Assembly: GCA_001304995.1 (NCBI GenBank)
Contig: BBZU01000001.1
Span: 1 to 64,000, forward strand
Source of the DNA: Clostridia bacterium UC5.1-1D10
GTDB taxonomy: Bacteria; Bacillota; Clostridia; Lachnospirales; Anaerotignaceae
Reading direction: 5' to 3'
Length of the DNA stretch: 64,000 nt
The number at the start of each line of letters is the position of its first letter. Within the stretch, counting starts at the first letter, position 1. Shown piece by piece: positions 34,497 to 44,044 of the stretch. The notes under the pieces were generated by a model. It made no database searches, was not told where the DNA came from, and saw nothing but the letters and a program-made list of their open reading frames with translations. Made by a program: the position numbers and the translations under genes.

Positions 34497-35885
34497 ATGA
34501 ACGAAACCCATCAGCAGCTCATACAGATCGGCAGCCGCATATTAAGCGCCTCCCGCAATGAGCTTTATTTATCCATGCGGTTTCTGGACGTTGCCCTCAG
34601 CTCTCTGCGTTATGAAATGAACCTGTCCTCCCTCTATGTGGGGACGGACGGGGAAAAAATACTGTTCAACCCCCGTTACCTCATCCAGCGGTATCTGTCC
34701 GACCGGGTGCTGGTGAATCGGGCGTATCTGCACATGCTGCTCCACTGCCTGTTCCGCCACCCCTTCCATCAGGGCGACCGGGACGAGGAATACTGGAATT
34801 TGGCATGCGACATTGCCGTGGAATCCATGGTGGATGCCCTGCCTTTTAAATCGGTGCATCTGGTGGTATCCGACCGGCGGAATGAATGGTATGACAAACT
34901 GCGGCGAGAGCTGAAAGTCCTTTCCGCCGAGGGCATTTACGAAGTGCTGCAAAGGGAAAAACTGTCCATACAGGACTTCGGAAAGTTGCAGCTGGAATTC
35001 TGGGTGGACGACCATGTTTTCTGGGAAAAGAAAAAGGACGACGACCAGAATCAGGACGAAAACCAAGACGACAACAACAACCAGAACCAAAACGACCAGA
35101 ACGACGAGCAAGAACAGCAGCGCAGACAGGAACTGGAGGAAAAGTGGCGTGACATCAGCGAAAAGATGCAGACCAATCTGGAAACCTTCTCCAAGGAAGC
35201 CGGGGAAGAAGCCGGCGACCTGCTGCAATACCTGAAAGTGGAAAATCGGGAACGGTACGACTACCGCCGTTTTCTGGAGAAATTTGTGACCCTCAAAGAG
35301 GACATGCAGGTGGACGACGACAGCTACGACTATATTTTCTATACCTATGGTTTACAGCTTTACGGCAATCTGCCCCTCATCGAGGCTTTGGAATACAAGG
35401 AAGTGAAAAAGGTAGAGGAAATCGTCATTGCCATTGACACCTCCGAATCCTGCGAGGGGGAAGTGGTGCACAAATTCTTAGAAGAAACCTACGCCATCCT
35501 GCGGCAGAACGAGAGCTTTTTCCATACCTTCCACATCCACATCATACAGTGTGATACCGTCATCCAGCAGGATAAAGTCATCACCTCCGCCGAAGAGATG
35601 GCAGCATACATGGAGGAATTTGACCTCAGGGGAAGCGGCGGCACGGACTTCCGTCCCGTATTCACCTATGTATCCAAACTCATTGAAGAAAAAGTCTTTC
35701 GCAATCTGAAAGGGCTCATTTACTTCACCGACGGCTGGGGACAGTTCCCCAAACGCCGCCCGCCCTACGAAACAGCATTCGTCTTTTTTGACGAGGGCAT
35801 GTACAACGAACGGGAAGTGCCCCCTTGGGCAATGAAAGTCATTTTGGGCAAAGAAGATTTGGAAATTTCGTATAACAAGGAGTAA
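34497..35885 (+). CDS. VWA-like domain protein with N-terminal metallopeptidase-like domain (DUF2201)
   Basis: 462 residues, ATG 34497 behind AAAGGGGG. The N-terminal domain (1-150) contains H-M-L-L-H-C-L-F-R-H, the H-x-x-x-H motif of DUF2201 metallopeptidase-like proteins. A linker rich in Asp, Asn and Gln (about 178-210) follows. The C-terminal von Willebrand A-like domain has the MIDAS motif D314-T-S316-E-S318 and G-S-G-G-T-D-F near 380. VWA proteins of this kind work with MoxR-type AAA+ ATPases, and such an ATPase follows 4 nt later. Likely the partner or substrate-binding part of that complex. Confidence 0.88.
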   Translation: MNETHQQLIQIGSRILSASRNELYLSMRFLDVALSSLRYEMNLSSLYVGTDGEKILFNPRYLIQRYLSDRVLVNRAYLHMLLHCLFRHPFHQGDRDEEYWNLACDIAVESMVDALPFKSVHLVVSDRRNEWYDKLRRELKVLSAEGIYEVLQREKLSIQDFGKLQLEFWVDDHVFWEKKKDDDQNQDENQDDNNNQNQNDQNDEQEQQRRQELEEKWRDISEKMQTNLETFSKEAGEEAGDLLQYLKVENRERYDYRRFLEKFVTLKEDMQVDDDSYDYIFYTYGLQLYGNLPLIEALEYKEVKKVEEIVIAIDTSESCEGEVVHKFLEETYAILRQNESFFHTFHIHIIQCDTVIQQDKVITSAEEMAAYMEEFDLRGSGGTDFRPVFTYVSKLIEEKVFRNLKGLIYFTDGWGQFPKRRPPYETAFVFFDEGMYNEREVPPWAMKVILGKEDLEISYNKE

Positions 35886-35889
35886 TGCT

Positions 35890-37429
35890 ATGAATATCAA
35901 ACAGGCAAAGGAAGAAATCAAGCATGCCATTGCCGCTTATCTGGCAAAGGACGCTTACGGAGAATATAAAATCCCTGTGGTGCGGCAGCGTCCCCTGCTG
36001 CTCATGGGGGCGCCGGGCATCGGCAAAACCGCCATCATGGAACAGGTGGCAAGGGAATGCGGCGTCGGACTGGTGGCATACAGCATCACCCACCACACCC
36101 GTCAGAGTGCCATGGGGCTGCCCTTCATCAGCCACAAAAACTACGACGGCAAGGAATACGCCGTCACAGAATACACTATGAGTGAAATCATCGGTGCGGT
36201 TTATGACAAAATGGAAGAAACAGGACTGAAAGAAGGCATCCTGTTCATCGACGAAATCAACTGCGTATCCGAAACACTGGCTCCTGCCATGCTGCAATTT
36301 TTGCAGGCGAAAACATTCGGCTCCCATAAGGTACCCGAAGGCTGGATCATCGTGGCAGCAGGCAACCCGCCCGAATACAACAAGAGTGTACGGGAATTTG
36401 ACGTAGTAACCTTAGACCGTGTGAAGAAAATCGACGTAGAACCTGATTTTACCGCATGGAAGGAATACGCTTGGAAACAGGGACTTCACGGGGCTGTGCT
36501 GTCCTATCTGGAAATTAAGAAAAACCATTTCTACGCCATGGAAACCACTGTGGACGGCAAGCGTTTTGCCACCGCCAGAGGCTGGGAAGACCTGTCCAAT
36601 ATGTTGCAGGTCTATGAGGAACTGGGCATTGCCGCTGACGAAACCCTCATCGTTCAGTACTTGCAGCACAAGAAAATCGCTAAGGATTTCGCCAACTACT
36701 TAGACCTTTACGAAAAATACCGCACAGACTACCGTGTAGGGGACATTCTGGCTGGGAACTACACCAAAGGCGCCGTGGAAAAACTCCAGGAAGCGCCTTT
36801 CGACGAACGCCTCAGCGTTATGGGTCTGCTGCTGAGCCGCCTGACAGAGGACTTTACTGCTGCTTATGACAAAGACTTGCAGACCGTTCAGCTCCACGGC
36901 GTGCTGAAAGAAATCAAGGAACGTTTCGCAAGCCCTTACTGCGCTGAAACCCCTTGGGAAACCCTCACAGAATCCTACATGGAAGAAATCCAGAGCAAGT
37001 ACGACAGAGAAAAGAAAGCGGGACTTCTGGACAAGCACAGCGCACAGGCATACCTTGCCACATTGCAGACCATGGAAGGCTATGTGCAGGCAGCCAAAGC
37101 CGCAGGTCTTAGGGAAAAAGACGATGTATTCGGCATGATGAAAGAGAAATTCGCCCATGTGGTGGAAGATAGAGAAAACGCTATCTCCTACGCTTCCGCA
37201 GCACTGGACAACGCTTTTGCTTTCCTGGAAGAAGCCTTCGGTGCTGGACAGGAAATGGTCATTTTCATCACAGAACTGACTGCCAACTATTACAGCGTGA
37301 AATTCATCAGCGAAAACGGCTGTGAAAAAATATTACAGCTACAACAAAGAGCTGCTCTTTGAAGAAAAGCAGAAATCCATTCTGGAAGATATCGAAAAAG
37401 CAAAGACCATGGTGGATCTGCTGTTTTAA
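35890..37429 (+). CDS. MoxR-type AAA+ ATPase, one frameshift near the C-terminus
   Basis: About 512 residues. Walker A G-A-P-G-I-G-K-T (40-47), Walker B L-F-I-D121-E122, sensor-1 region A-A-G-N-P-P-E-Y-N near 158. MoxR-type ATPases remodel or load metal into partner complexes together with VWA proteins. A run of six A at 37328-37333 shifts the frame after G-C-E-K; with five A the protein continues Y-Y-S-Y-N-K-E-L-L-F-E-E and ends at TAA 37427. The lost tail is only about 33 residues, so the shifted protein might still work. Third gene of the LRR-VWA-AAA operon. Confidence 0.88.
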
Positions 37430-37464
37430 GGAATAAAAAACCATCATTTATTAAAAAATAATAG

Positions 37465-37501
37465 CTGGAATCCTAATATCAGGATTCCAGCTATTTTTAT
37501 T
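37465..37501. terminator. Bidirectional terminator between AAA ATPase and lipoprotein genes
   Basis: ATAGCTGGAATCCT pairs with AGGATTCCAGCTAT, flanked by A-rich and T-rich tracts; both neighbouring operons end here. The stem resembles the terminator core of the dispersed elements. Confidence 0.87.
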
Positions 37502-37510
37502 TTCCATATT

Positions 37511-37933
37511 TTATTCTCTTGTAAACTCTGCCGCAATGGCATTGCCGTCTACTTCAATGATCAGACGGAATTCTCCTGCGCCAATGCCGCCGCAGAGATT
37601 TTTCCAGTTGATAGGCAGTTCTACCGTTTCTCCGGCAGGTACCGCAACGGTTTCTTCGCCCCATGTCGCATTGGCAGTGCCTACAAATTCTTTCCAATTG
37701 CCGTCCGCGTCTTTCTTTTCCATGTGATACGCGTCACGATAGCTGATTTCCGCGTCTGTGCCGTTGGTCAGCAGGAATGTACCGCTGGTGGCTTTCAGGG
37801 TATCTTCTTTCAGTTCCAGTGTTACGCCTTCCATTTCGTTGACTGTGGCAAACTGGGTTTCCGGGTCGCCGCTGCATCCGGCAAATGCCATCATACACAA
37901 CAATGCCAATAAAACCGCAATTCCTTTTTTCAT
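37511..37933 (-). CDS. Ig-like-domain lipoprotein, function unknown
   Basis: 140 residues. Signal peptide ending in the lipobox F-A-G-C (Cys20). The remainder is a single beta-sandwich with the pattern V-T-L-E-L-K...T-L-K-A-T-S-G-T-F-L-L-T-N, common in small Firmicutes lipoproteins with a bacterial Ig-like fold. It starts 15 nt after glmM with AAAGGAG and is probably co-transcribed with it, as last gene of the cdaA operon. Confidence 0.78.
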   Translation of the reverse strand: MKKGIAVLLALLCMMAFAGCSGDPETQFATVNEMEGVTLELKEDTLKATSGTFLLTNGTDAEISYRDAYHMEKKDADGNWKEFVGTANATWGEETVAVPAGETVELPINWKNLCGGIGAGEFRLIIEVDGNAIAAEFTRE

Positions 37934-37948
37934 TTCGTTTCTCCTTTA

Positions 37949-39298
37949 TTACTGCAATGTCTTTTCAATGAATGCTGCCAGTTCTTTTGCCGCTTTTTCC
38001 ATACGTTCCATGTCTTTGCCTTCGATCATGACACGGATCAGGGGTTCTGTACCGGAAGTACGGATCAGCACACGGCCGTCTGCGGAAAATTCTTCTTCCA
38101 GTTTGGCAATGGCATGGCGGATGGCAGGTACTTCCATATAAGTATTTTTCTTTGCGTTATTGACGCGGGCATTTACCAGCACCTGAGGCATTACTTCCAT
38201 GGCTTTTGCCAGTTCAGAAGCCTTTTTGCCTGTGCGTTTCATAACGGACAGCAGCTGGATGGCTGTGAGGATACCGTCACCGGTGGTGTTGTGATCCAGG
38301 AAAATGATATGACCGGACTGTTCACCGCCCAGATTGCGTTCCGCTTCGATCATACGTTCCAGAACGTAACGGTCGCCAACGCCTGCCTGTTCAATAGAAA
38401 TGCCTTTTTCTCTGCCCATCATGGTCAGACCCAGGTTAGACATGACAGTACCAACGATGGTATCATTTTTCAGTGTGCCTTTTTCTTTCATATCCAGACC
38501 GCAGATAGCCAGGATTTTATCGCCGTCGATGAGTTCGCCGTTTTCGTCTACGGCCAGACAACGGTCTGCGTCGCCGTCGAAAGCGAAACCGATGTCTGCT
38601 TTATTTTCTTTTACAAATGCTTTCAGATCTTCCATGTGAGTGGAACCGCAGCGTTCGTTGATGTTTGTGCCGTCAGGTTCGTTATGGATGATACACAGTT
38701 TGGCACCCAGATTCAGCAGTGTGATGGGAGCCGCTTTATAGGATGCACCATTGGCACAGTCCAGAGCCACTTTGATGCCATCGAATTTTTCTTTTGTGGT
38801 GCTGCCAAGGAAGGCGATGTAATCATCCAGGGCGTCTTCCGCTACGGTGTGGGTACCGATGGATGCCCCTGTGGGAGAAGGCAGGATTTCGGGATGGCTC
38901 AGGATGATGTTTTCGATTTCATCTTCCAGATCGTCGCTGAGTTTATAGCCCTGGCTGTTGAAAAACTTGATGCCGTTGTATTCCACGGGGTTATGGGATG
39001 CAGAAATCACAACGCCTGCATCCAGACGATATTTCCGTACCAGATAAGCCACTGCGGGTGTAGGCACAATGCCCGCCAGCACTGCGTGAGCGCCTACGGA
39101 GCAGATGCCTGCTACCAATGCCGCTTCCAGCATATCACCGCTGATGCGGGTATCCATACCCACCAAAATGCGGGGTGCGTGTTTTGTTTCTTTTGTCAGC
39201 ACATATGCGCCCGCACGTCCCAGCTGGAAAGCCATTTCCCCTGTCAGTTCTGTATTCGCTACACCGCGGACACCGTCCGTACCAAATAATCTACCCAT
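37949..39298 (-). CDS. glmM: Phosphoglucosamine mutase
   Basis: 449 residues, intact. Starts G-R-L-F-G-T-D-G-V-R-G; active-site serine in S-A-S-H-N-P near 100, Mg2+ loop D-G-D-A-D-R-C near 242, sugar loop G-E-Q-S-G-H near 325 and R-T-S-G-T-E-P near 410. Converts glucosamine-6-phosphate to glucosamine-1-phosphate for cell-wall precursors. CdaA binds GlmM in other Firmicutes and is regulated with it. Part of the classical cdaA-cdaR-glmM operon. Confidence 0.97.
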   Translation of the reverse strand: MGRLFGTDGVRGVANTELTGEMAFQLGRAGAYVLTKETKHAPRILVGMDTRISGDMLEAALVAGICSVGAHAVLAGIVPTPAVAYLVRKYRLDAGVVISASHNPVEYNGIKFFNSQGYKLSDDLEDEIENIILSHPEILPSPTGASIGTHTVAEDALDDYIAFLGSTTKEKFDGIKVALDCANGASYKAAPITLLNLGAKLCIIHNEPDGTNINERCGSTHMEDLKAFVKENKADIGFAFDGDADRCLAVDENGELIDGDKILAICGLDMKEKGTLKNDTIVGTVMSNLGLTMMGREKGISIEQAGVGDRYVLERMIEAERNLGGEQSGHIIFLDHNTTGDGILTAIQLLSVMKRTGKKASELAKAMEVMPQVLVNARVNNAKKNTYMEVPAIRHAIAKLEEEFSADGRVLIRTSGTEPLIRVMIEGKDMERMEKAAKELAAFIEKTLQ

Positions 39299-39335
39299 TT
39301 TTTATTCAAACTCCTTACTTATTTTCTCCTATATT

Positions 39336-40613
39336 TTATGATTCTGTATCTGATTCATCGCCGCCAACAGCCGTCACTTCCATGGTAACGGTGCTGTTGT
39401 CTGCCGTAATGCCGCTTGGCAGGTTCCAATCAATGGAAACGGTATGTTCACCTTCTGTCAGTACAGAAACGTCGATCTGGCCTGACAGGTCACTGCCTTC
39501 CACAGCCGCCAGCTGGCTTGCCTCACCGTTGATGGAAACGGAAATGCTGTCAGGCATATGATACTGGTACCCATCCTGGGGATTGGTCAAGTGAATCTGG
39601 TCAGAAGAAACCGTTACGGTCTTTTCTTCCCCTCTGTCCACATGAACAAGAACCTGTACCACAGCACTGCTGCCTTCTTCCAGTTTCACCCCTTCCGGCA
39701 GATAGTCGGAAAGCTGGAACGTACGGCTGATGGAGCTGGTTGCTCCGCTGACGTCAATCTGATCCAGAGAAATCACATTCAATTTCGCCAGATCTTCTTT
39801 GGCGCCAATGACAGAAATGGTTTTCGGGGTACATGTGATTTCCCCTAAATGATAGCCATCTGCCGGGCTGCCTGTTACGGAAACCTGAACAGGCACCTGT
39901 TTTGCCTCATTTAGGCTATAAGAAACGGTGACCGTATCCACGGAGAATGTAACGCCGCTTACGGTATTGCCATCTTTGTCATATGCTACGGGTTTCACCT
40001 GCAAATCCATCTGCTGCACCGCATCTGCCGCATTGACAGGCAGGCGTACTGCCACAACGCTGTCCACTGCGGATTTTGCCCCTTTGACCATAATGGTTTC
40101 CGGGATCAGTTTCGGTGTTGACAGGTGGGTACCTTCTGTGACTTCCCCGTTCAGGGAAACTTCCAGAGGGAACTCCTTGGCTGCCAGGGTTTCCACTTGA
40201 ATCTCCACGCTGCCGGGGACTTTGCTCTCTACGGTATAGCCTGTGGCACCGCCGCCAACGGAGGTTTCAACAGGCAATGTGATGGTATCGCCATCCTGAG
40301 CATAAGTCAAATCTGACAGATCCACACTGGCAGAAATCAAGTCCGCCTGCCGCTGACTGAGCCGATCCAGGGCCGTTCGCTGGGCTTTGACTTTGATGCT
40401 GATTTTCGTATTGGTCAAATCTTCCCGATTGGCTACGGTGAGCCCACGGGCGGTCAATGTTTCTTCTCCCACCAATTGCAGGGTGGTGCTGTATGATCTT
40501 GTGTCAATGGGCTGATTGATGCTGATGACCATAAACCACATGGTAGTTGCAATGGCCACGGAAAGCAGTTTCCAGCCCAGGTCTTTCATGAGCAATTCCT
40601 GAAATCGTTTCAT
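39336..40613 (-). CDS. cdaR: CdaR-like regulator with YbbR domains
   Basis: 425 residues. One N-terminal membrane helix (L-L-S-V-A-I-A-T-T-M-W-F-M-V-I), then about four extracellular YbbR beta domains, each with a V-x-V-x-G-x-x-x-x-L pattern. CdaR sits at the outer face and modulates the cyclic-di-AMP synthase CdaA. Its ATG overlaps the cdaA stop codon by 4 nt, so the two are translationally coupled. Confidence 0.92.
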   Translation of the reverse strand: MKRFQELLMKDLGWKLLSVAIATTMWFMVISINQPIDTRSYSTTLQLVGEETLTARGLTVANREDLTNTKISIKVKAQRTALDRLSQRQADLISASVDLSDLTYAQDGDTITLPVETSVGGGATGYTVESKVPGSVEIQVETLAAKEFPLEVSLNGEVTEGTHLSTPKLIPETIMVKGAKSAVDSVVAVRLPVNAADAVQQMDLQVKPVAYDKDGNTVSGVTFSVDTVTVSYSLNEAKQVPVQVSVTGSPADGYHLGEITCTPKTISVIGAKEDLAKLNVISLDQIDVSGATSSISRTFQLSDYLPEGVKLEEGSSAVVQVLVHVDRGEEKTVTVSSDQIHLTNPQDGYQYHMPDSISVSINGEASQLAAVEGSDLSGQIDVSVLTEGEHTVSIDWNLPSGITADNSTVTMEVTAVGGDESDTES

Positions 40614-41467
40614 TTATCCTGCCTTCCTTTCCAAATCGCCAGTTTCTTTTTGGCGGATTGATGATCCTGTTCGGAGATCATGTTTTTCAATTGTTCCGGC
40701 GTCAAATCCCGATAAAGAACGCCGCCTCTTGCCACGGAAATCTTCCCCGTTTCTTCGGAAACGACGATAACATGGGCGTCAGAAACCTCGCTGGCACCAA
40801 TGGCCGCCCGGTGTCTGGTACCCAGTTCCATGCTGACTTCGTTGCTGTCTGTCAATGGCAGGAAACAGGTGGCCGCTGCCACACGGTTCCGCCGGATGAT
40901 CACCGCACCGTCATGGAGGGGGGTGTTGTGTTCAAAAATATTGATGAGAAGCTGACTGGACACGATGGCGTCGATGGGGATGCCTGTTCTTTCCAGATCG
41001 CCCAGAGGCACTTCCTGCTCCATAAGGATCAGAGCGCCTGTTTTTGCCGCGCCCATTTTGTCCGCCGCCTTGACGATTTCGTTCACGGTGCGGGCTGCGG
41101 CTTTTTCATCCCCGGCATCTTCGCCGCGGGTGAAGTAAGAAAAGATCTTTCCTTTGCCCAGCTGTTCCAAAGCCTTTCGCATTTCCGGCTGGAAAACGAT
41201 GAGCAGTGCAATGATACCCATATTGATGGTGTTGGAAAGAACGAAAATGATGGTATGTAATTTCAAAAGGGCTGCCACTGCCGCAAAGGCAAAGATCACC
41301 AGTATCCCTTTGAAAAGGACCCAGGCACGGGTTTCTTTGATCCAGAAAATGACTTTATAGATGATATATGCCACAATCAGGATATCCAGCACATCCGTTA
41401 TGCCAATGGACGGACGTACAAATTCTGTGATGCCCAGACCGCTGAAAAAGCTGTTCAAAAAATCCAT
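40610..41467 (-). CDS. cdaA: Diadenylate cyclase CdaA
   Basis: 285 residues. Three N-terminal membrane helices, then the DAC domain with D186-G-A in P-L-H-D-G-A-V-I-I and G-T-R-H-R-A-A-I-G, the two catalytic motifs. It makes cyclic di-AMP from two ATP and so controls K+ and cell-wall homeostasis. First gene of the cdaA-cdaR-glmM-lipoprotein operon. Ribosome-binding site weak (GGGTGTG). The 258-bp gap upstream holds the promoter and two terminators of the next operon. Confidence 0.96.
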   Translation of the reverse strand: MDFLNSFFSGLGITEFVRPSIGITDVLDILIVAYIIYKVIFWIKETRAWVLFKGILVIFAFAAVAALLKLHTIIFVLSNTINMGIIALLIVFQPEMRKALEQLGKGKIFSYFTRGEDAGDEKAAARTVNEIVKAADKMGAAKTGALILMEQEVPLGDLERTGIPIDAIVSSQLLINIFEHNTPLHDGAVIIRRNRVAAATCFLPLTDSNEVSMELGTRHRAAIGASEVSDAHVIVVSEETGKISVARGGVLYRDLTPEQLKNMISEQDHQSAKKKLAIWKGRQDK

Positions 41468-41609
41468 TGTATCACACCCGATTCTTCTGATTCTAATAAA
41501 AAATTGGTTCCAAAAAGCCGATACAGTATCAGTATATCATAAAGTAGAACAAAAGTGTGATTCTCTTGAAAATTTCAAAAAATTATGATATTTTTTTGTC
41601 AGAAAAAAC

Positions 41610-41633
41610 AGGAAGGGAAAGATGCCCTTCCAT
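41610..41633 (-). terminator. Second terminator of the cyclic-di-GMP operon
   Basis: GGAAGGG/CCCTTCC on the minus strand followed by TGTTTTTTC; downstream of the terminator at 41652. Confidence 0.75.
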
Positions 41634-41651
41634 CTGCCTGTCCTTTGAACA

Positions 41652-41697
41652 TGAAAACACCCCGCAGGACATCCAGTCCAACAAACGGGGTGTGATT
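41652..41697 (-). terminator. First terminator of the cyclic-di-GMP operon
   Basis: CACACCCCG...CGGGGTGTTTTC on the minus strand, 30 nt after the last stop codon; long loop with an inner GGACTGGATGTCC hairpin. Confidence 0.75.
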
Positions 41698-41725
41698 TCT
41701 TATTTTCATTGCTGACAGCAAAGGG

Positions 41726-43964
41726 TTATTTCTCGTCTTTTTTCATATAACGCTGGCTGAATTCCTTGGCGCTCATGGGTTTATCATAGAAATATCCCTG
41801 TCCGAAATTACATTTGAGTGCCTGTATCAGAGCTTCATCCTCCTGAGTTTCAATGCCTTCCGCAACGGTGGCAATGCCCAGTTTCCGAGCGAAGCTGACG
41901 ATCTGTTCCAATATGATATAGCGGCGTTCTTCGTCCTCTTTGGAAACCTGACGCAAGAAGCCCCGATCCAGCTTCAATTCGTCAATATTGAGTTGATACA
42001 GCATATTCAAAGAGGAATATCCATTGCCAAAGTCATCCATGGAAATACGGAATCCCAGGGCATGGAGGGCTTCAATCTGATGGTTCAGCAGTTCCAGATT
42101 ATCCGTGGCAACCCCTTCCAGTATCTCCAGCGTAATTAAAGATGGAGATACATGGTACCGATTCAGTATCTGCATAAGGTTATCGGGATAATTCAGGTCA
42201 GAAAACAGCATCTTGGACTGGTTTACGGAAATAGGCACAGGCGTCAGGCCTGCATCCTTCCATGCCTTGATCTGCTCACAGGCCCGTTCCACCATATAAA
42301 GATCCAGCTTTAGACAAAAGCCGTTTTCCCCAAACAGCGGGATAAACTCATTTGGATAGCGGTAAGAGCCGTCTGGATTCTGCCAGCGCACCAAAGCTTC
42401 CGCTCCCACCAAGCCTTCGTTCTTCATGCCGAACTTAGTCTGTAAGAATAATTTGAACTCTTTATTCTGCAAAGCCAGATACATCTGGCTTTCGATGCTG
42501 TTTTTCTTCCGTACGGCATTATGCATGTCATGATTGTAAAAGGCAATATCCGTATGGTGGGTATGTTCGATGCTCTGCATAGCCAGCAGAGCTTTTTCCC
42601 GTTCTTCTCCGATAGCAACACCGGCATAAAGAGAAAGATCATAACTGAATTCGCCATATTCCAGAGAAGATGCTCTGATCTGCTCAATGATGACAGCCAG
42701 ACGTTTTTTGATGGATTCCCCGTCTGTATCCAACAGCAGCAGGTAAAACAGATCCGCTGTGTCACGGCAGAAGAACTCCCCTTCTTTCAGATTATGATTC
42801 AGCACATTTTCCATATAACACAGCACCCGATCCCCGCGCATTCTGCCAAACAGGTCATTGATGCCTTTGAAGTTATGGACATTCAAGGCTGCGGTGCTGA
42901 AAGGCTGTTTTGTTTCCAATATCTGCTGGAAGCTCTCGCCAAAGTGGGCTGTATTTTTTGCCCCGGTGATAGGATCTTCATAGGCCAGACGGATCAGTGT
43001 TTTGATATTTTGGCTAAAGACACGGCGTCCGCTGTAAAGCAGCACATTCATGAGGATCAGCATCAATGTCATAAGCACGCCAAAGATGGTCAAAGCATCT
43101 CCCAAGGAAGCGGAAGACCCCCACACCTTATTGGCGCAGAACAGATACCATCCATTGACATCCAGCGACACCAGATAAAAATGCATGCGATTGCCTTCGT
43201 AGGTATATTCTCCGCAGACGGACTCTCCTTTTTCCAAAGCAGCCCGCATTTCCTCTTTGGTCTGTTCAGAGAAAACATCCCCCTCATAAAGGTTTTTCAT
43301 TTCCTCGTCCACCAATGTATTTTCCGACCGAACCAGAAACATACCGTTATCGGCAATGAGGTGCAGATAGCCTGCCCCGCCCATGACCGTTTTGCCGTCG
43401 GTGGCATCTGTGAAAATATTGATGGTATCTCCGGCTGCCAGTGCCCCAACGACCTCCCCGTTTTCAAACACGGGAACAGCATATACAAATATCTTCTCAT
43501 CCAGTGCCTGACTTCTGAAAATCTTGGAAATGGTATTTTTTCCTTGGAGGGCGGACTCCATGACCTCTACGGCGTAGGGATGCAGGTCATCCATGGTGAT
43601 GGCCTCTACCTCGCCGGATTCTGTTGTATGCATGAGGCCTGTGCCGTCTTTACGCATATCAACCATGCTGACAAAGTCATTGGCGGCATTGGCTTTGTCC
43701 CAGTTGCCTGGGGTCATCGGTAATGGTACTGACTTCGTATGCCTTAGACAGTGTGGTCAGTATTTGCAGGTTTTTATCCATCTGTCTGAGCAGCCGTTCT
43801 TTATATTCCGCTGTTTCCGCCTGGAGCTGCGCATGTTCCACTTCATGGGCAGATTTCATGATATAGCCAAAAATACCAAAACCAATGGCACTGAGCAACA
43901 AGCTGCCGATGATGGTAATGATCGTAATGCGGCGCAATTGTTTTGCCAATTTCTTCTCGTCCAT
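41726..43964 (-). CDS. Membrane EAL phosphodiesterase with extracellular Cache-like sensor and degenerate GGDEF, one frameshift
   Basis: About 745 residues. Membrane helix, an extracellular sensor of about 270 residues (V-F-E-N-G-E-V-V-G-A-L-A-A-G-D-T, Cache-like), second helix, a GGDEF domain whose motif reads R-D-T-A-D-L (inactive), then EAL. The EAL catalytic set is complete: E-A-L-V-R-W, S-V-N-Q-S, L-E-I-L-E-G, M-D-D-F-G-N-G-Y-S-S, K-L-D-R and A-E-G-I-E-T. It should hydrolyse cyclic di-GMP in response to an outside ligand. One extra base near 43718 splits the first 80 residues from the rest. Last gene of the operon. Confidence 0.87.
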
Positions 43965-44044
43965 ACTAGCCTCCTACACCGCAAACCTCCTGTTGTGTCT
44001 TTGTCTTTTCCCAGCAAGGCAATTAGGCACAGCTTGTTTTTTTC

